A stretch of 64,000 nucleotides of DNA from Xaviernesmea oryzae (GCF_900177415.1 NZ_FXAF01000002.1:372001-436000); one strand, 5' to 3'. Positions 26,613 through 34,890 are shown, counted from the first letter of the stretch. The notes: a model not told the origin generated them from the letters alone. Translations and numbers: made by a program.

Positions 26613-27908
26613 ATGATTTCCACCAGCGCCGCCCGATGGATGGCCGGCAGAAACCTCCACTACGGATGGGTTGTCGCTGCGACCACCTTCCTGACCATGC
26701 TGGCGACCGCCGGCGCCATGGGCTCGGCCGGCGTGATGATCCAGCCGCTGCACCAGGAATTCGGCTGGGATATCGCCGACATTTCCTCCGCCATGGCCGT
26801 CCGTCTCGTGCTCTTCGGCCTGCTCGGCCCGTTCGCCGCCGCCTTCATGAACCATTTCGGTATCCGCCAGGTGGTGGCGACGGCGCTCGCCCTCATCATG
26901 GGCGGCATCGTCGTCTCGCTGTTCATGACCGAGGTCTGGCAGCTCGTGCTTCTTTGGGGCGTGGTGATCGGCGTCGGCACCGGCATGACGGCGCTGGTGC
27001 TCGGCGCGACCGTCGCGACCCGCTGGTTCTCCAAGCGCCGCGGCCTGGTCGTCGGCCTGATGACGGCGAGCAATGCCACCGGCCAGCTCGTCTTCCTGCC
27101 GCTGCTCGCCGCGATGACGGAGGCCTATGGCTGGCGCACGGCGCTGACGCTGACCGTCGCGGTCATCGCCGCCGCGATGGTGCTGGTCTTCCTGCTGATG
27201 CGCGACCATCCCGCCGATGTCGGCCTGCCGGCCTATGGCGATACGATGGTTTCGAAGCCTCCGAAGCAGGACCACAAGCTGCTCGCGACGCTCGCCTCGC
27301 CGCTCGTCACCCTTTACAGCGTCGCCGGCAATCCGGTCTTCTGGGTCCTGTTCGGCACGTTCTTCGTCTGCGGCCTTTCCACCAACGGCCTCATCCAGAC
27401 CCACTGGATCTCGATCTGCGGCGATTTCGGCATGGCTGCGGTGACCGCCGCCAGCACGCTCGCCGTCATCGGCATCTTCGATTTCTTCGGCACGATCTTT
27501 GCCGGCTGGCTCTCCGACCGCTTCGACAACCGCTTCCTGCTCTTCTGGTTCTACGGCCTGCGCGGCCTGTCGCTGATCTACCTGTCCTTCTCGGGCTTCA
27601 GCTTCGTGGAACTCTCGGTCTTCGCGATCTTCTACGGGCTCGACTGGGTCGCGACCGTGCCGCCGACGGTGAAGCTCGCAGCCGAAAACTTCGGCCGTGA
27701 AAAGGCCGGACTCGTCTTCGGCTGGGTCTTTGCGGGCCACCAGCTCGGCGCAGCCACGGCCGCCTTCGGCGCCGGCTTCTTCAAGAGCGACTTCAACACC
27801 TATATGCCCGCGCTGCAGATCGCCGGCGTGATGTGCATGATCGCCGCGATCTCGGTCCTGCTGCTGAGAAAGCCCGGCTCGGCGACGGCGGTACCGCAGG
27901 CGGCTTGA
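26613..27908 (+). CDS. MFS transporter, MCT/oxalate-formate antiporter-like
   Basis: 431 residues with twelve predicted helices. The first helix region (HYGWVVAATTFLTMLATAGAMGSAGVMIQPLHQEFGW) and GMTALVLGATVATRWFSKRRGLVVGLMTASNATGQLVFLPLL fit the monocarboxylate/OFA-type major facilitator group. AGWLSDRFDNRFLLFWFYGLRG is the inter-domain loop. Substrate unknown; control by the upstream MarR gene suggests efflux or uptake of an aromatic or organic acid. Confidence 0.88.
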   Translation: MISTSAARWMAGRNLHYGWVVAATTFLTMLATAGAMGSAGVMIQPLHQEFGWDIADISSAMAVRLVLFGLLGPFAAAFMNHFGIRQVVATALALIMGGIVVSLFMTEVWQLVLLWGVVIGVGTGMTALVLGATVATRWFSKRRGLVVGLMTASNATGQLVFLPLLAAMTEAYGWRTALTLTVAVIAAAMVLVFLLMRDHPADVGLPAYGDTMVSKPPKQDHKLLATLASPLVTLYSVAGNPVFWVLFGTFFVCGLSTNGLIQTHWISICGDFGMAAVTAASTLAVIGIFDFFGTIFAGWLSDRFDNRFLLFWFYGLRGLSLIYLSFSGFSFVELSVFAIFYGLDWVATVPPTVKLAAENFGREKAGLVFGWVFAGHQLGAATAAFGAGFFKSDFNTYMPALQIAGVMCMIAAISVLLLRKPGSATAVPQAA

Positions 27909-28055
27909 TTGCCCCTCACCCTAACCCTCTCCCCGCACGCGGGGAGAGGGAACGTGCCCCTGCAACACAGCCGCGATTGTGGCAAAGCGGTGCGGCGTAT
28001 TTCCTTCTCCCCGTCACCACGGGGAGAAGGTGGCGGCAGCCGGATGAGGGGCAAT
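27909..28055. repeat. Palindromic intergenic repeat downstream of the MFS gene
   Basis: CCCCTCACCCTAACCCTCTCCCCGCACGCGGGGAGAGGG hairpin, a variable middle, then CCTTCTCCCC.GTCACCACGGGGAGAAGG and CCGGATGAGGGG. Same family as the blocks at 7638 and 20946. Confidence 0.72.
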
Positions 28056-28072
28056 TCTCGCCGACTGAACGT

Positions 28073-28100
28073 AAAAGGCCCGGATCGCTCCGGGCCTTTT
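28073..28100 (-). terminator. Rho-independent terminator of the transaldolase gene
   Basis: A perfect 12-base stem (AAAAGGCCCGGA / TCCGGGCCTTTT) with a TCGC loop, 22 bases beyond the tal stop codon. The A and T runs on both sides make it usable in both directions, so it also insulates tal from the MFS gene. Confidence 0.85.
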
Positions 28101-28122
28101 GCATTTCAGTATCTCAACCGGA

Positions 28123-29088
28123 TCACGCTGCGGCGAGCGCCAGTTCCTTCTTGATCATGCTGCGCAGCGCGACCAGGTCCTTGGCGAAGAGGCGGATGCC
28201 TTCCGACAGCTTTTCCGTCGCCATCTGGTCTTCGTTCAGCATCCAGCGGAACGCCTTCTCGTCGAGCGACTGCAGCGGCTCGGCCTTGAAGGTTTCGGGC
28301 GAGAGCTTGCGCGTCAGCGTGCCCTCGGCCTTGTCCAGTTCTTCGAGCAGTGCCGGGCTGATCGTCAGCCGGTCGCAGCCCGCCAGCGCTTCGATCTCTC
28401 CGACATTGCGGAAGGAGGCGCCCATGACGATCGTCTTGATGCCGTTCGCCTTGTAGTAATTGTAGATCTGCCGGACGGAGACGACGCCCGGATCGGTTTC
28501 CGCCGTGTAATCCTGCCCGGTCGACTTCTTGTACCAGTCGAGGATGCGGCCGACGAAGGGCGAGATCAGGAAGACCTTGGCTTCGGCGCAGGCGATCGCC
28601 TGGGCCTGGCTGAAGAGAAGCGTCAGGTTGCAGTCGATGCCTTCGGTCTGCAGCACTTCGGCGGCGCGGATGCCTTCCCAGGTGGAGGCGAGCTTGATCA
28701 GGATGCGGTCGCGCTCGATGCCGCGCTCCTTGTAGGCGGCGATGATCGAACGAGCCTTGGCGATCGAAGCTTCCGTATCGAAGGAAAGGTCGGCATCGAC
28801 CTCGGTCGAGACGCGGCCGGGCACGATCCCCGCCAGCGCCGCGCCGACATCGATCGCCAGCCGGTCTGCGACTGCGGCGGCAACCGCGTCATCCTGGCCG
28901 CCCTGCTTGCGGCCCCAGGCGATCGCTTCCTTCACCTTGTCGGCGAAGGCCGGCGTGCCGAGCGCCTTCAGAACGATGGTCGGGTTGGTGGTGCAATCCA
29001 CGGGCTTGAGACGGGCCACGGCTTCGATGTCACCGGTATCGGCGACGACCGTGGTCATGGAACGAAGTTGCTCTAGTTTCGACGTCAT
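28123..29088 (-). CDS. tal: Transaldolase
   Basis: 321 residues, TalB-type. The Schiff-base lysine is Lys132 in [12 protein letters not shown], and [13 protein letters not shown] and [28 protein letters not shown] are family signatures. It is a cytosolic pentose phosphate pathway enzyme exchanging dihydroxyacetone units between sedoheptulose 7-phosphate and glyceraldehyde 3-phosphate. It stands divergent from a SorC regulator, which may control it, and is followed by a strong terminator. Functionally it joins the pentose and polyol genes elsewhere in the window. Confidence 0.96.
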   Translation of the reverse strand: MTSKLEQLRSMTTVVADTGDIEAVARLKPVDCTTNPTIVLKALGTPAFADKVKEAIAWGRKQGGQDDAVAAAVADRLAIDVGAALAGIVPGRVSTEVDADLSFDTEASIAKARSIIAAYKERGIERDRILIKLASTWEGIRAAEVLQTEGIDCNLTLLFSQAQAIACAEAKVFLISPFVGRILDWYKKSTGQDYTAETDPGVVSVRQIYNYYKANGIKTIVMGASFRNVGEIEALAGCDRLTISPALLEELDKAEGTLTRKLSPETFKAEPLQSLDEKAFRWMLNEDQMATEKLSEGIRLFAKDLVALRSMIKKELALAAA

Positions 29089-29188
29089 CCGAATAGTCCT
29101 CGATATGAGATTAAACGCCTGTCGCGCGATTTTGCTCCCCCGGCGCCCTCTCCAGACTATCGTCCGTGCATGGTGAAGAAGTCAAGAC

Positions 29189-29230
29189 ATTTGTCCTTCT
29201 GAATTGACATATGTTTCACGACGGACAAAT
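29189..29230. promoter_or_regulatory. Inverted repeat between tal and the SorC gene
   Basis: ATTTGTCC (29189-29196) and GGACAAAT (29223-29230) form exact 8-base arms 26 bases apart. A TTGACA lies between them at 29204-29209. The arms could be two half sites for the SorC regulator. Confidence 0.45.
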
Positions 29231-29266
29231 ATCCGGGCTCGGTTCACCATCCTTCCGGGAGGCCCG

Positions 29267-30265
29267 TTGGCGAAGCTCAGACGCGAGATCCACACCGCCT
29301 ATTCCGAAGCGGCATCGCTCCGGCTGCGCGCGGCATGGCTCTACTATAATCAGGGATTGACGCAGAAAGATGTCGCCGAACGGCTCGGCATCAGCCGTTC
29401 GACCGTGATCCGCCTGCTCGACGAGGCGATGAAGCGCTCCGAGGTGCAGATCTGGATCAGCGAGGGCATCGACACCTGCGTCGAGCTCGCGACCCGGCTG
29501 GAAAAGGCCTATGGCCTGGACGAGGCGGTGGTGGTGCCCGCGCCCCGCGACGACGGCGCCGCGGCCATGGCGGGCGCCGTCGGCCTTGCGCTCGGGCAGT
29601 TCCTTTCCGAAGTGGTTCAGGACGACATGACGATCGGCGTCGGCTGGGGCCGCACCATGACCGCCTCGCTGTCGAGCTTCCGCCCGCCGCGGCGGGAAAA
29701 CTGCAAGGTCGTCTCGCTGCTCGGCGGCATCGTCGCCGTGCATCAGACGAATCCGATCGACTATACCTGGCGGTTCGCGGGCCAGCTCGGCGCCGAATGC
29801 TACATGTTCCTCGCGCCGCTCCTGGTGGATTCGGTCACCACCAAGCGGGCACTGATCGAGCAATGCGGGTTGAAGGCGATCTACGATCTTGCCGAAAACC
29901 TCGATCTCGCGGTGGTGAGCTGCGGCGATATCGGCCCGCATTCGACCTCGCTCTCGGAAGGCTTCATCTCGAAGGCGGAGCTCGACCGGCTGATCGCGGC
30001 GGGATGCGTCTGCGACACCATGTTCAACTTTCTCGACGAGGAGGGCCGCTCCGTCGACCACAAGCTGAACGAGCGGGTGATGTCGGTCGATCTCGATACG
30101 CTGAGGCAGGCCAAGCACATCGTGCTTTCCTCGGGCGGCGTCCACCGGGCCGTGGCGATCCGCGCCACGATCCGCAGGATCGGCTGCAACACGCTCATCA
30201 CCGACGAGACGGCGGCGAAGGAGCTGTTGAGGCTGTCGGACGACCAGGCGCGCACGTCCGTGTAG
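29267..30265 (+). CDS. SorC-family sugar-responsive transcriptional regulator
   Basis: About 332 residues if started at the TTG at 29267, which has GGGAGG five bases upstream; another TTG at 29204 is possible but lies in the presumed promoter. The N-terminal helix-turn-helix is LRLRAAWLYYNQGLTQKDVAERLGISRSTVIRLLDEAM. A C-terminal sugar-phosphate-binding domain follows (TIGVGWGRTMTASLSS, VSLLGGIVAVH) and ends in the intact motif TIRRIGCNTLITDETAAKELL. Family members such as EryD respond to polyol phosphates. Divergent from tal. Confidence 0.85.
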   Translation: MAKLRREIHTAYSEAASLRLRAAWLYYNQGLTQKDVAERLGISRSTVIRLLDEAMKRSEVQIWISEGIDTCVELATRLEKAYGLDEAVVVPAPRDDGAAAMAGAVGLALGQFLSEVVQDDMTIGVGWGRTMTASLSSFRPPRRENCKVVSLLGGIVAVHQTNPIDYTWRFAGQLGAECYMFLAPLLVDSVTTKRALIEQCGLKAIYDLAENLDLAVVSCGDIGPHSTSLSEGFISKAELDRLIAAGCVCDTMFNFLDEEGRSVDHKLNERVMSVDLDTLRQAKHIVLSSGGVHRAVAIRATIRRIGCNTLITDETAAKELLRLSDDQARTSV

Positions 30266-30290
30266 GCACGGAAGCGTTATCTAATTATGG

Positions 30291-30319
30291 TTGAACTGTG
30301 GTATCCCTTTAGGTAACGT
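30291..30319 (+). promoter_or_regulatory. Promoter implying a leaderless transcript
   Basis: TTGAAC, 17 bases, TAACGT. The expected start of transcription falls on or next to the ATG at 30326, and no Shine-Dalgarno is seen before that ATG. Confidence 0.35.
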
Positions 30320-30325
30320 CAGCCC

Positions 30326-30544
30326 ATGCCAAACATTCACTCTCCGAGACACAGCGTGTTTGACGAAGGACGCGCGAAGGAATGTGAAGCAGAGTTCAGA
30401 CGAGTGCTGGACTCGGTGATTTCCCGCGCCGTGGCAGCCGGCTGGCGCGAGAAGGAAGTCGCCCTGCAGATTGCGGATCTCGCCGAGGATTACGTGATGG
30501 AACTGGCCCTCAACGGCAAGGCTTCCGCGGCCAACGACAACTAG
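30326..30544 (+). CDS. Small conserved-looking hypothetical protein
   Basis: 72 residues, cytosolic and mostly helical, with a charged core (EGRAKECEAEFRRVLDSVISRAVAAGWREKEVALQIADLAEDYVMELA). No enzyme motif or membrane segment. I cannot name the family. Coding potential is supported by an even amino acid composition and by placement just before a repeat block. Possibly translated from a leaderless mRNA. Confidence 0.6.
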   Translation: MPNIHSPRHSVFDEGRAKECEAEFRRVLDSVISRAVAAGWREKEVALQIADLAEDYVMELALNGKASAANDN

Positions 30545-30648
30545 AGCGCCGCGTCCGAACGGACGCACAAAGGACGCTCTAACTTATTGAATCTACGCAT
30601 CGTGCTGACCGAAAATCGATTCCGATTTCGGGCCGATGCTGTAGAACC
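30541..30648. repeat. About 100-bp dispersed rhizobial repeat, copy 1
   Basis: AGAGCGCCGCGTCCGAACGGACGC, then AGGACGCTCTAACTTATTGA, ATCTACGCATCGTGCT and a GAAAATCGATTCCGATTT hairpin. Nearly identical to 36224-36327. AGAGCG and CGCTCT pair across the first hairpin. A common intergenic element of rhizobial chromosomes. It starts inside the stop codon of the small gene. Confidence 0.8.
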
Positions 30649-30650
30649 TT

Positions 30651-31532
30651 TCAGGCGTTTCCCGCTTCCCAGCCGAGGATGGCCCGCTTGCGGGTAAGAC
30701 CCCAGTGATAGCCGGTAAGCGCTCCGCTTTTCCCGAGCGCCCGGTGGCAGGGCACGACGAAGGAAATCGGGTTGGCGCCGACCGCGGCACCCACCGCGCG
30801 GCTTGCCGTCGGCTGGCCGATATCGCATGCGACCTCGGAATAGGTGACCGCCTTGCCGAACGGGATCTTCAACAGGCTCTGCCACACGCGCACCTGGAAG
30901 TCCGAGCCGATCAGCACGACCTTCAATGGCTGGTCGGACGACCACTGCGACCGGTCGAAGATGCGCCGGATGTAAGGCGCGGTGGCTTCCCGGTCCTCGA
31001 CATATTCGGCATTCGGCCAGCGGCGCGCCATGTCCTCGAAAGCGGGCCCTTCACCGCCCGCATCGGCGAAGGCGAGGCCCGAAAGCCCGCGATCCGTCGC
31101 CATGACCAGCGCCACGCCGAAGGGCGACGGATGGAAGCCGTAACGGATCGTCAGGCCGCCGCCGCGCGCCTTCCATTCGCCGGGCGACATGGCCTCGTGG
31201 GTGACGAAAAGGTCGTGCAGCCGGCCGGGGCCGGACAAGCCCAGCTCATAGGATGCCTCGAGCAGCGGCATCTCCTCCTTGCCGAGCAGGCGCTTGGCAT
31301 GGTCGAGCGTCACCGCCTGCAGGAAAGCCTTCGGCGAAAGCCCCGCCCAGCGGGTGAACACCTTCTGGAGCTGGGTCGGCGACTGGCCGAGTTCGGCGGC
31401 GATGGTTTCCAGCGAGGGCTGGTCGCGGTAGTCGAGCGTGATCATTTCGATGACGCGGCGGACGATCTCGTAGTCGGAGCCGTCCGGCGTCACGTCGACT
31501 GCGGGTTCGGTGATCTTCGCAAGAGCGTTCAT
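30651..31532 (-). CDS. AraC/methylated-DNA-cysteine methyltransferase fusion (Ada-like, no N-terminal zinc domain)
   Basis: 293 residues. Residues about 20-120 form an AraC-type DNA-binding domain (SLETIAAELGQSPTQLQKVFTRWAGLSPKAFLQAVTLDHAKRLL). The C-terminal half is an O6-alkylguanine methyltransferase with the PCHR active-site cysteine (ISFVVPCHRALGKSGALTGYHWGLTRKRAILGWE) and the helix-turn-helix arginine region (ASRAVGAAVGANP). The methylphosphotriester-sensing Cys4 zinc domain of Ada is missing, so it can repair alkylguanine but not sense by the classic Ada route. Same strand as the upstream DUF2244 gene. Confidence 0.9.
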   Translation of the reverse strand: MNALAKITEPAVDVTPDGSDYEIVRRVIEMITLDYRDQPSLETIAAELGQSPTQLQKVFTRWAGLSPKAFLQAVTLDHAKRLLGKEEMPLLEASYELGLSGPGRLHDLFVTHEAMSPGEWKARGGGLTIRYGFHPSPFGVALVMATDRGLSGLAFADAGGEGPAFEDMARRWPNAEYVEDREATAPYIRRIFDRSQWSSDQPLKVVLIGSDFQVRVWQSLLKIPFGKAVTYSEVACDIGQPTASRAVGAAVGANPISFVVPCHRALGKSGALTGYHWGLTRKRAILGWEAGNA

Positions 31533-31648
31533 GATGTTACTCCTTCACCAGCGCCCGCACGCCGGAACGGCGCGCAAGGGCGTTGTGCAATTGACATGCT
31601 GCATAGATGCCCCTTCGGCTTCGCCGAAACCACCCGTTTCTTGCGGGC

Positions 31649-32146
31649 TTACGTCTTTTGTTTCACGGTGGCCAACGCGCCCTTGAACGCCTTGGCAAAG
31701 CTTTCCCGGTCATCCGGATTGAGGAAGGAACCGATATCCGTTCCGCGCCCCTCGCCCGTCACATACATGGAGGTGATGCCGAATTCCTCATGCCGGTTGA
31801 CGCGGAAGCGCGCCCAGAACGGATTGAAGCAATACTCCACCATCCGCCCCGCCGGCGAAAATTTCCGGATCGAGAGATTGCTGCGCGACACCGTGACTTC
31901 CTCGCGCGCCTTGCCGGAGCGGTAGCTCATCTTCAGAGCGAAATAGAGGGCGAGGAAATCGAGCCCGAAGAAAAAGCCGATCGGATAGGCGCCCGTCGCC
32001 AGGAAGAAGCCGCCATAGACGAGGCAGACCGCGCCGGACAGCATGAGCACGACCTGGAAACCGCGCCGGCCGAGCGAGCGGTGCGGCGTGAGCTCGGCGG
32101 CGAAAACCGGCTGATCGCTGGAAACGTCCACGTTGCTTTCCTTCAC
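31649..32146 (-). CDS. DUF2244 membrane protein
   Basis: 165 residues with two adjacent membrane helices (FQVVLMLSGAVCLVYGGFFLATGAYPIGFFFGLDFLALYFALKMSYRSG) followed by a soluble domain. A C-terminal SFLNPDDRESFAKAFKGAL matches the DUF2244 pattern. Function unknown. Divergent from nth by 21 bases, so the two starts share a very short promoter region. Confidence 0.8.
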   Translation of the reverse strand: MKESNVDVSSDQPVFAAELTPHRSLGRRGFQVVLMLSGAVCLVYGGFFLATGAYPIGFFFGLDFLALYFALKMSYRSGKAREEVTVSRSNLSIRKFSPAGRMVEYCFNPFWARFRVNRHEEFGITSMYVTGEGRGTDIGSFLNPDDRESFAKAFKGALATVKQKT

Positions 32147-32167
32147 AGGGAGTGCCTATACAGGCAT

Positions 32168-32953
32168 ATGGCGACTCCAAAGACCAAATCCAGCACCAGC
32201 ACTCCGCAAAAGTCAAATCACGCGCCCGGGCGCAAGCCCAAGCGCTACAAGACCGCCTATTCGAAAGCGGAGCTGGAGGAGATTTTCCGCCGCTTCTCCG
32301 TGCAGCGGCCGGAGCCGAAAGGCGAGCTGGAGCATGTCAACCCGTTCACGCTGGTGGTCGCCGTGGCGCTTTCCGCGCAGGCGACCGATGCCGGCGTCAA
32401 CAAGGCGACGCGGGCGCTTTTCAAGGTGGCCGACACGCCGGAAAAGATGCTGGCGCTCGGGGAGGAAGGCGTCATCCAGTATATCAAGACGATCGGGCTC
32501 TATCGCAACAAGGCGAAGAACGTCATCGCGCTCTGTCGCATGCTGATCGACGAGTTCGGTTCGGAAGTGCCGAAGACCCGTGAGGAGCTGATGCGGCTTC
32601 CGGGCGTCGGACGCAAGACGGCGAACGTGGTCATGTCCATGGCCTTCGGCATCCCGACGCTCGCGGTCGACACGCACATCTTCCGGATCGCCAACCGGCT
32701 GCTGCTCGCCCCCGGCAAGACGCCGGACGAGGTGGAGCAGCACATGCTGAAGGTGATCCCCGACCACTATCTCTATCATGCGCATCACTGGCTGATCCTG
32801 CACGGCCGCTATACCTGCAAGGCGAGACGGCCCGAATGCGAGCGCTGCGTCATCGCCGACCTCTGTCGCTCGCCGGAAAAGACCTGCGACGTGCCCGCAC
32901 CGCTGGTGGAACTACCGCCGCAGCGGATCGGCGTGGCCGAGGCCGTCGAGTAG
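32168..32953 (+). CDS. nth: Endonuclease III
   Basis: 261 residues from the ATG at 32168, with a basic Ser/Thr/Lys-rich N-terminal tail of about 30 residues. The helix-hairpin-helix is LPGVGRKTANVV with catalytic Lys150, the catalytic aspartate is Asp168 in AVDTHIFRIANRL, and the 4Fe-4S cluster ligands are Cys217, Cys224, Cys227 and Cys233 (C-x6-C-x2-C-x5-C). It removes oxidised pyrimidines in base excision repair. Its last 42 bases overlap the 3' end of the convergent tetR gene. Confidence 0.96.
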   Translation: MATPKTKSSTSTPQKSNHAPGRKPKRYKTAYSKAELEEIFRRFSVQRPEPKGELEHVNPFTLVVAVALSAQATDAGVNKATRALFKVADTPEKMLALGEEGVIQYIKTIGLYRNKAKNVIALCRMLIDEFGSEVPKTREELMRLPGVGRKTANVVMSMAFGIPTLAVDTHIFRIANRLLLAPGKTPDEVEQHMLKVIPDHYLYHAHHWLILHGRYTCKARRPECERCVIADLCRSPEKTCDVPAPLVELPPQRIGVAEAVE

Positions 32954-33478
32954 CGCCGCGATCGCCGCCTCATAGTCCGCGCGGCTGCCGCCCGCATCGA
33001 CGGCGATCGCCGCACGATCGAAGGCGGCGGAGATCAGCACCGTCAGCGGACCGAGAAGCGGCTCCAGCTTGGAGCCGGCCACGAGCTCGGAAAGCCCAGC
33101 CCTGAGGCTCGCTTCCGCCGGCTCGTCGGCAAGCAGCGCCGGCGCCTCGCGCAGCAGAAGCTTGGTGCGGCCGGGCACCGCCATGGCGTCGAAATAGGCC
33201 GAAGCCCCCTGCAGCAACGCATCCCGCGCCGACGTCGCATCCGCGGACTTCGCCTCTATCGCTGCGCCCACTTCGGCGGCCTCGCGCTCCACGACGGCGG
33301 CAAAGAGCGCCTTCTTGTCCTCGAAATGATGATAGAGCGCCCCGCGCGTGACCTTCGCGGCCGCGACGATCTCGGGCGTCGCGGTTTCGGAATAACCCTT
33401 CTCCACGAAAAGCGCCCGGGCGGCATCCAGAAGAGCGGTTCGGGTGGCATCGGTGCGTTCGCGATTGCTGCGCGGCAT
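32912..33478 (-). CDS. TetR-family regulator
   Basis: 188 residues with the helix-turn-helix LLDAARALFVEKGYSETATPEIVAAAKVTRGALYHHFEDKKALFAAVV. The C-terminal domain is Ala-rich and helical. Divergent from the VOC gene, with two identical operators in the shared region. Its stop lies inside the nth coding sequence on the other strand. It most likely represses itself and the VOC gene. Confidence 0.9.
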   Translation of the reverse strand: MPRSNRERTDATRTALLDAARALFVEKGYSETATPEIVAAAKVTRGALYHHFEDKKALFAAVVEREAAEVGAAIEAKSADATSARDALLQGASAYFDAMAVPGRTKLLLREAPALLADEPAEASLRAGLSELVAGSKLEPLLGPLTVLISAAFDRAAIAVDAGGSRADYEAAIAALLDGLGHADPLRR

Positions 33479-33499
33479 TTCCGTCTCTTTCCTGTTTAC

Positions 33500-33516
33500 A
33501 TACAGACAGAATGTAT
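33500..33516. promoter_or_regulatory. TetR operator A of the VOC/tetR pair
   Basis: ATACAGACAGAATGTAT has 5-base arms ATACA/TGTAT with a 7-base spacer. Same architecture and nearly the same spacer as 33529-33545. Confidence 0.7.
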
Positions 33517-33528
33517 CTATAAAGAAAA

Positions 33529-33545
33529 ATACAGGCTGAATGTAT
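33529..33545. promoter_or_regulatory. TetR operator B of the VOC/tetR pair
   Basis: ATACAGGCTGAATGTAT differs from operator A at two spacer positions only. Centres are 29 bases apart, just under three helical turns, so two repressor dimers could sit on nearly the same face. Confidence 0.7.
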
Positions 33546-33570
33546 CTTAAACAAAGAGGAAGGAAAAGCC

Positions 33571-33996
33571 ATGAAGGCGTTGAGCTATTACCCCGTCATC
33601 ATGACGGACGACGTCGCCGGCACGGCGGCTTTCTATACCGGGCATTTCGGCTTCGAGGCGCTGTTCTCCGCGGATTGGTACGTCCACCTGCAATCGAAGG
33701 AAAGCGGGCATGTGACGCTGGCGATCCTCGACGGCAGCCACGAGACGATACCCGAGGGCAGCCGCGGCAAGGTTTCCGGGCTTCTCCTGAATTTCGAGGT
33801 GGAGGATGTCGATGCCGTCTACGATCGCCTCAAGGCGGCGGGATTGCCGATCCGGCTCGATCTCCGCGACGAGGATTTCGGCCAGCGGCATTTCATCACG
33901 TCGGACCCGAACGGCGTGCTGATCGACGTGATCACGCCGATCCCGCCGAGCGCCGAGTTCGCGGCGATGTACGACGCTTCGGCTTTGCCGAACTAG
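33571..33996 (+). CDS. VOC-family (glyoxalase/dioxygenase-like) protein
   Basis: 141 residues with two beta-alpha-beta-beta-beta units. It opens [28 protein letters not shown] and closes [18 protein letters not shown], the usual VOC end with a metal-ligand Glu position replaced by Asp (VLIDVI). It may be a resistance or detoxification protein controlled by the divergent TetR. Its stop codon is in the first unit of a 15-base tandem repeat. Confidence 0.85.
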   Translation: MKALSYYPVIMTDDVAGTAAFYTGHFGFEALFSADWYVHLQSKESGHVTLAILDGSHETIPEGSRGKVSGLLLNFEVEDVDAVYDRLKAAGLPIRLDLRDEDFGQRHFITSDPNGVLIDVITPIPPSAEFAAMYDASALPN

Positions 33997-34026
33997 GCTT
34001 TGCCGAACTATGCTTTGCCGAACTAT
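33982..34026. repeat. Three tandem copies of a 15-base unit
   Basis: The unit GCTTTGCCGAACTAT repeats head to tail: the first copy ends in TAG (stop of the VOC gene), the second and third end in TAT, and a partial fourth follows. The period is a multiple of three, so each unit encodes ALPNY. The third copy holds the stop of the convergent CysZ-like gene. Confidence 0.85.
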
Positions 34027-34736
34027 GCTTTGAAGGCCGGATCGCGGCGGGAGACCGCCTTGTGGAGATGCACCATGAGGCCCGCCGCGAAGAGCGGCGT
34101 CAGGAGATTGACGATCGGAACCGCCAGGAAGCAGGCGATCAGCAGGCCCGCCATGAACACGGTCGAGGAATGTTTCGACCGGAAGGCGCGCGCCTCCGCC
34201 GGCGGACGGAAACGCATCGCGGCGAATTCGAAGAATTCCCGGCCGAGCAGGTAGCCGTTCACCAGGAAGAAGGCGACCAGGTTGATGCCCGGGATGAACA
34301 GGAGAAAAAGCGCGACAATGTTGCCGACGATGACGACGCCGAGGAATTTGATGGAACTGGCGATCGCCTCCCCGAGCGGCATGGCCTTGCCGGGCGGATC
34401 GTTCGGATAGTCGCGCTTCTCGACCACCTCCGCCACGTCGTCGAGGAAAAGGCCGGCGATCAGCGCCGTGATCGGCGCGATCAGGAGAGCGAGCGCCAGC
34501 GCCAGCCCGATGCCGGCGACGATCGCGCCGATCAGGGTGAGCCAGCCGGTCCAGTCCGGCATGTCCGGAAAGAAGGCGGCGAACCACGGCCAGGCATAGA
34601 GGACGAAGAGCTCGCGCAGCGCGAACCAGATGCCGACCAGCACGAGGACGGTGAGCCCCAGCGTCTTCCAGAAGACGGCGCGCGTCTCCGGCGCGAAAAG
34701 GTTGAGGAGCGAAAGGCGTGCGGCGTCGAGGATCAT
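34023..34736 (-). CDS. EI24/CysZ-like membrane protein
   Basis: 237 residues from the ATG at 34736, which has GGAG six bases upstream; longer starts read through a region without a ribosome-binding site. Four or more helices are seen: TLGLTVLVLVGIWFALRELFVLY, LIGAIVAGIGLALALALLIAPITALIAGLF, GVVIVGNIVALFLLFIPGINLVAFFLVNGYLLGREFFEF and VFMAGLLIACFLAVPIVNLLTPLFAAGLM. The LLGREFFEF motif fits the EI24 (CysZ-like) family, some of whose members import sulfate. No cys genes are nearby, so function is open. Confidence 0.8.
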   Translation of the reverse strand: MILDAARLSLLNLFAPETRAVFWKTLGLTVLVLVGIWFALRELFVLYAWPWFAAFFPDMPDWTGWLTLIGAIVAGIGLALALALLIAPITALIAGLFLDDVAEVVEKRDYPNDPPGKAMPLGEAIASSIKFLGVVIVGNIVALFLLFIPGINLVAFFLVNGYLLGREFFEFAAMRFRPPAEARAFRSKHSSTVFMAGLLIACFLAVPIVNLLTPLFAAGLMVHLHKAVSRRDPAFKA

Positions 34737-34831
34737 CGGCGTCTCCATTTGTGCCGCAGAGATGTAGGTTTGCGCAAGCGCGGGAGCAAGCGTCAGCCGG
34801 ATGGGCGCCGGACAAGAAAATTTTGCGGGCA

Positions 34832-34858
34832 TGTCACACCGGCGGATCCTGTCTCGTC
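34832..34858 (+). promoter_or_regulatory. ECF41-type promoter
   Basis: TGTCACA (34832-34838), exactly 16 bases, CGTC (34855-34858). This is the published ECF41 consensus, located 33 bases before the carboxymuconolactone-decarboxylase-like gene whose downstream partner is an ECF41 sigma factor gene. Confidence 0.85.
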
Positions 34859-34890
34859 ATGGTGTCGTAACCAACGGAAGGAAACGGACC

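Noticed and set aside
33982..34026. Short tandem repeat considered as a CRISPR or attachment site
   Set aside because: Units are 15 bases with no spacers, and no integrase or cas gene is near; a simple coding-end tandem duplication explains it.
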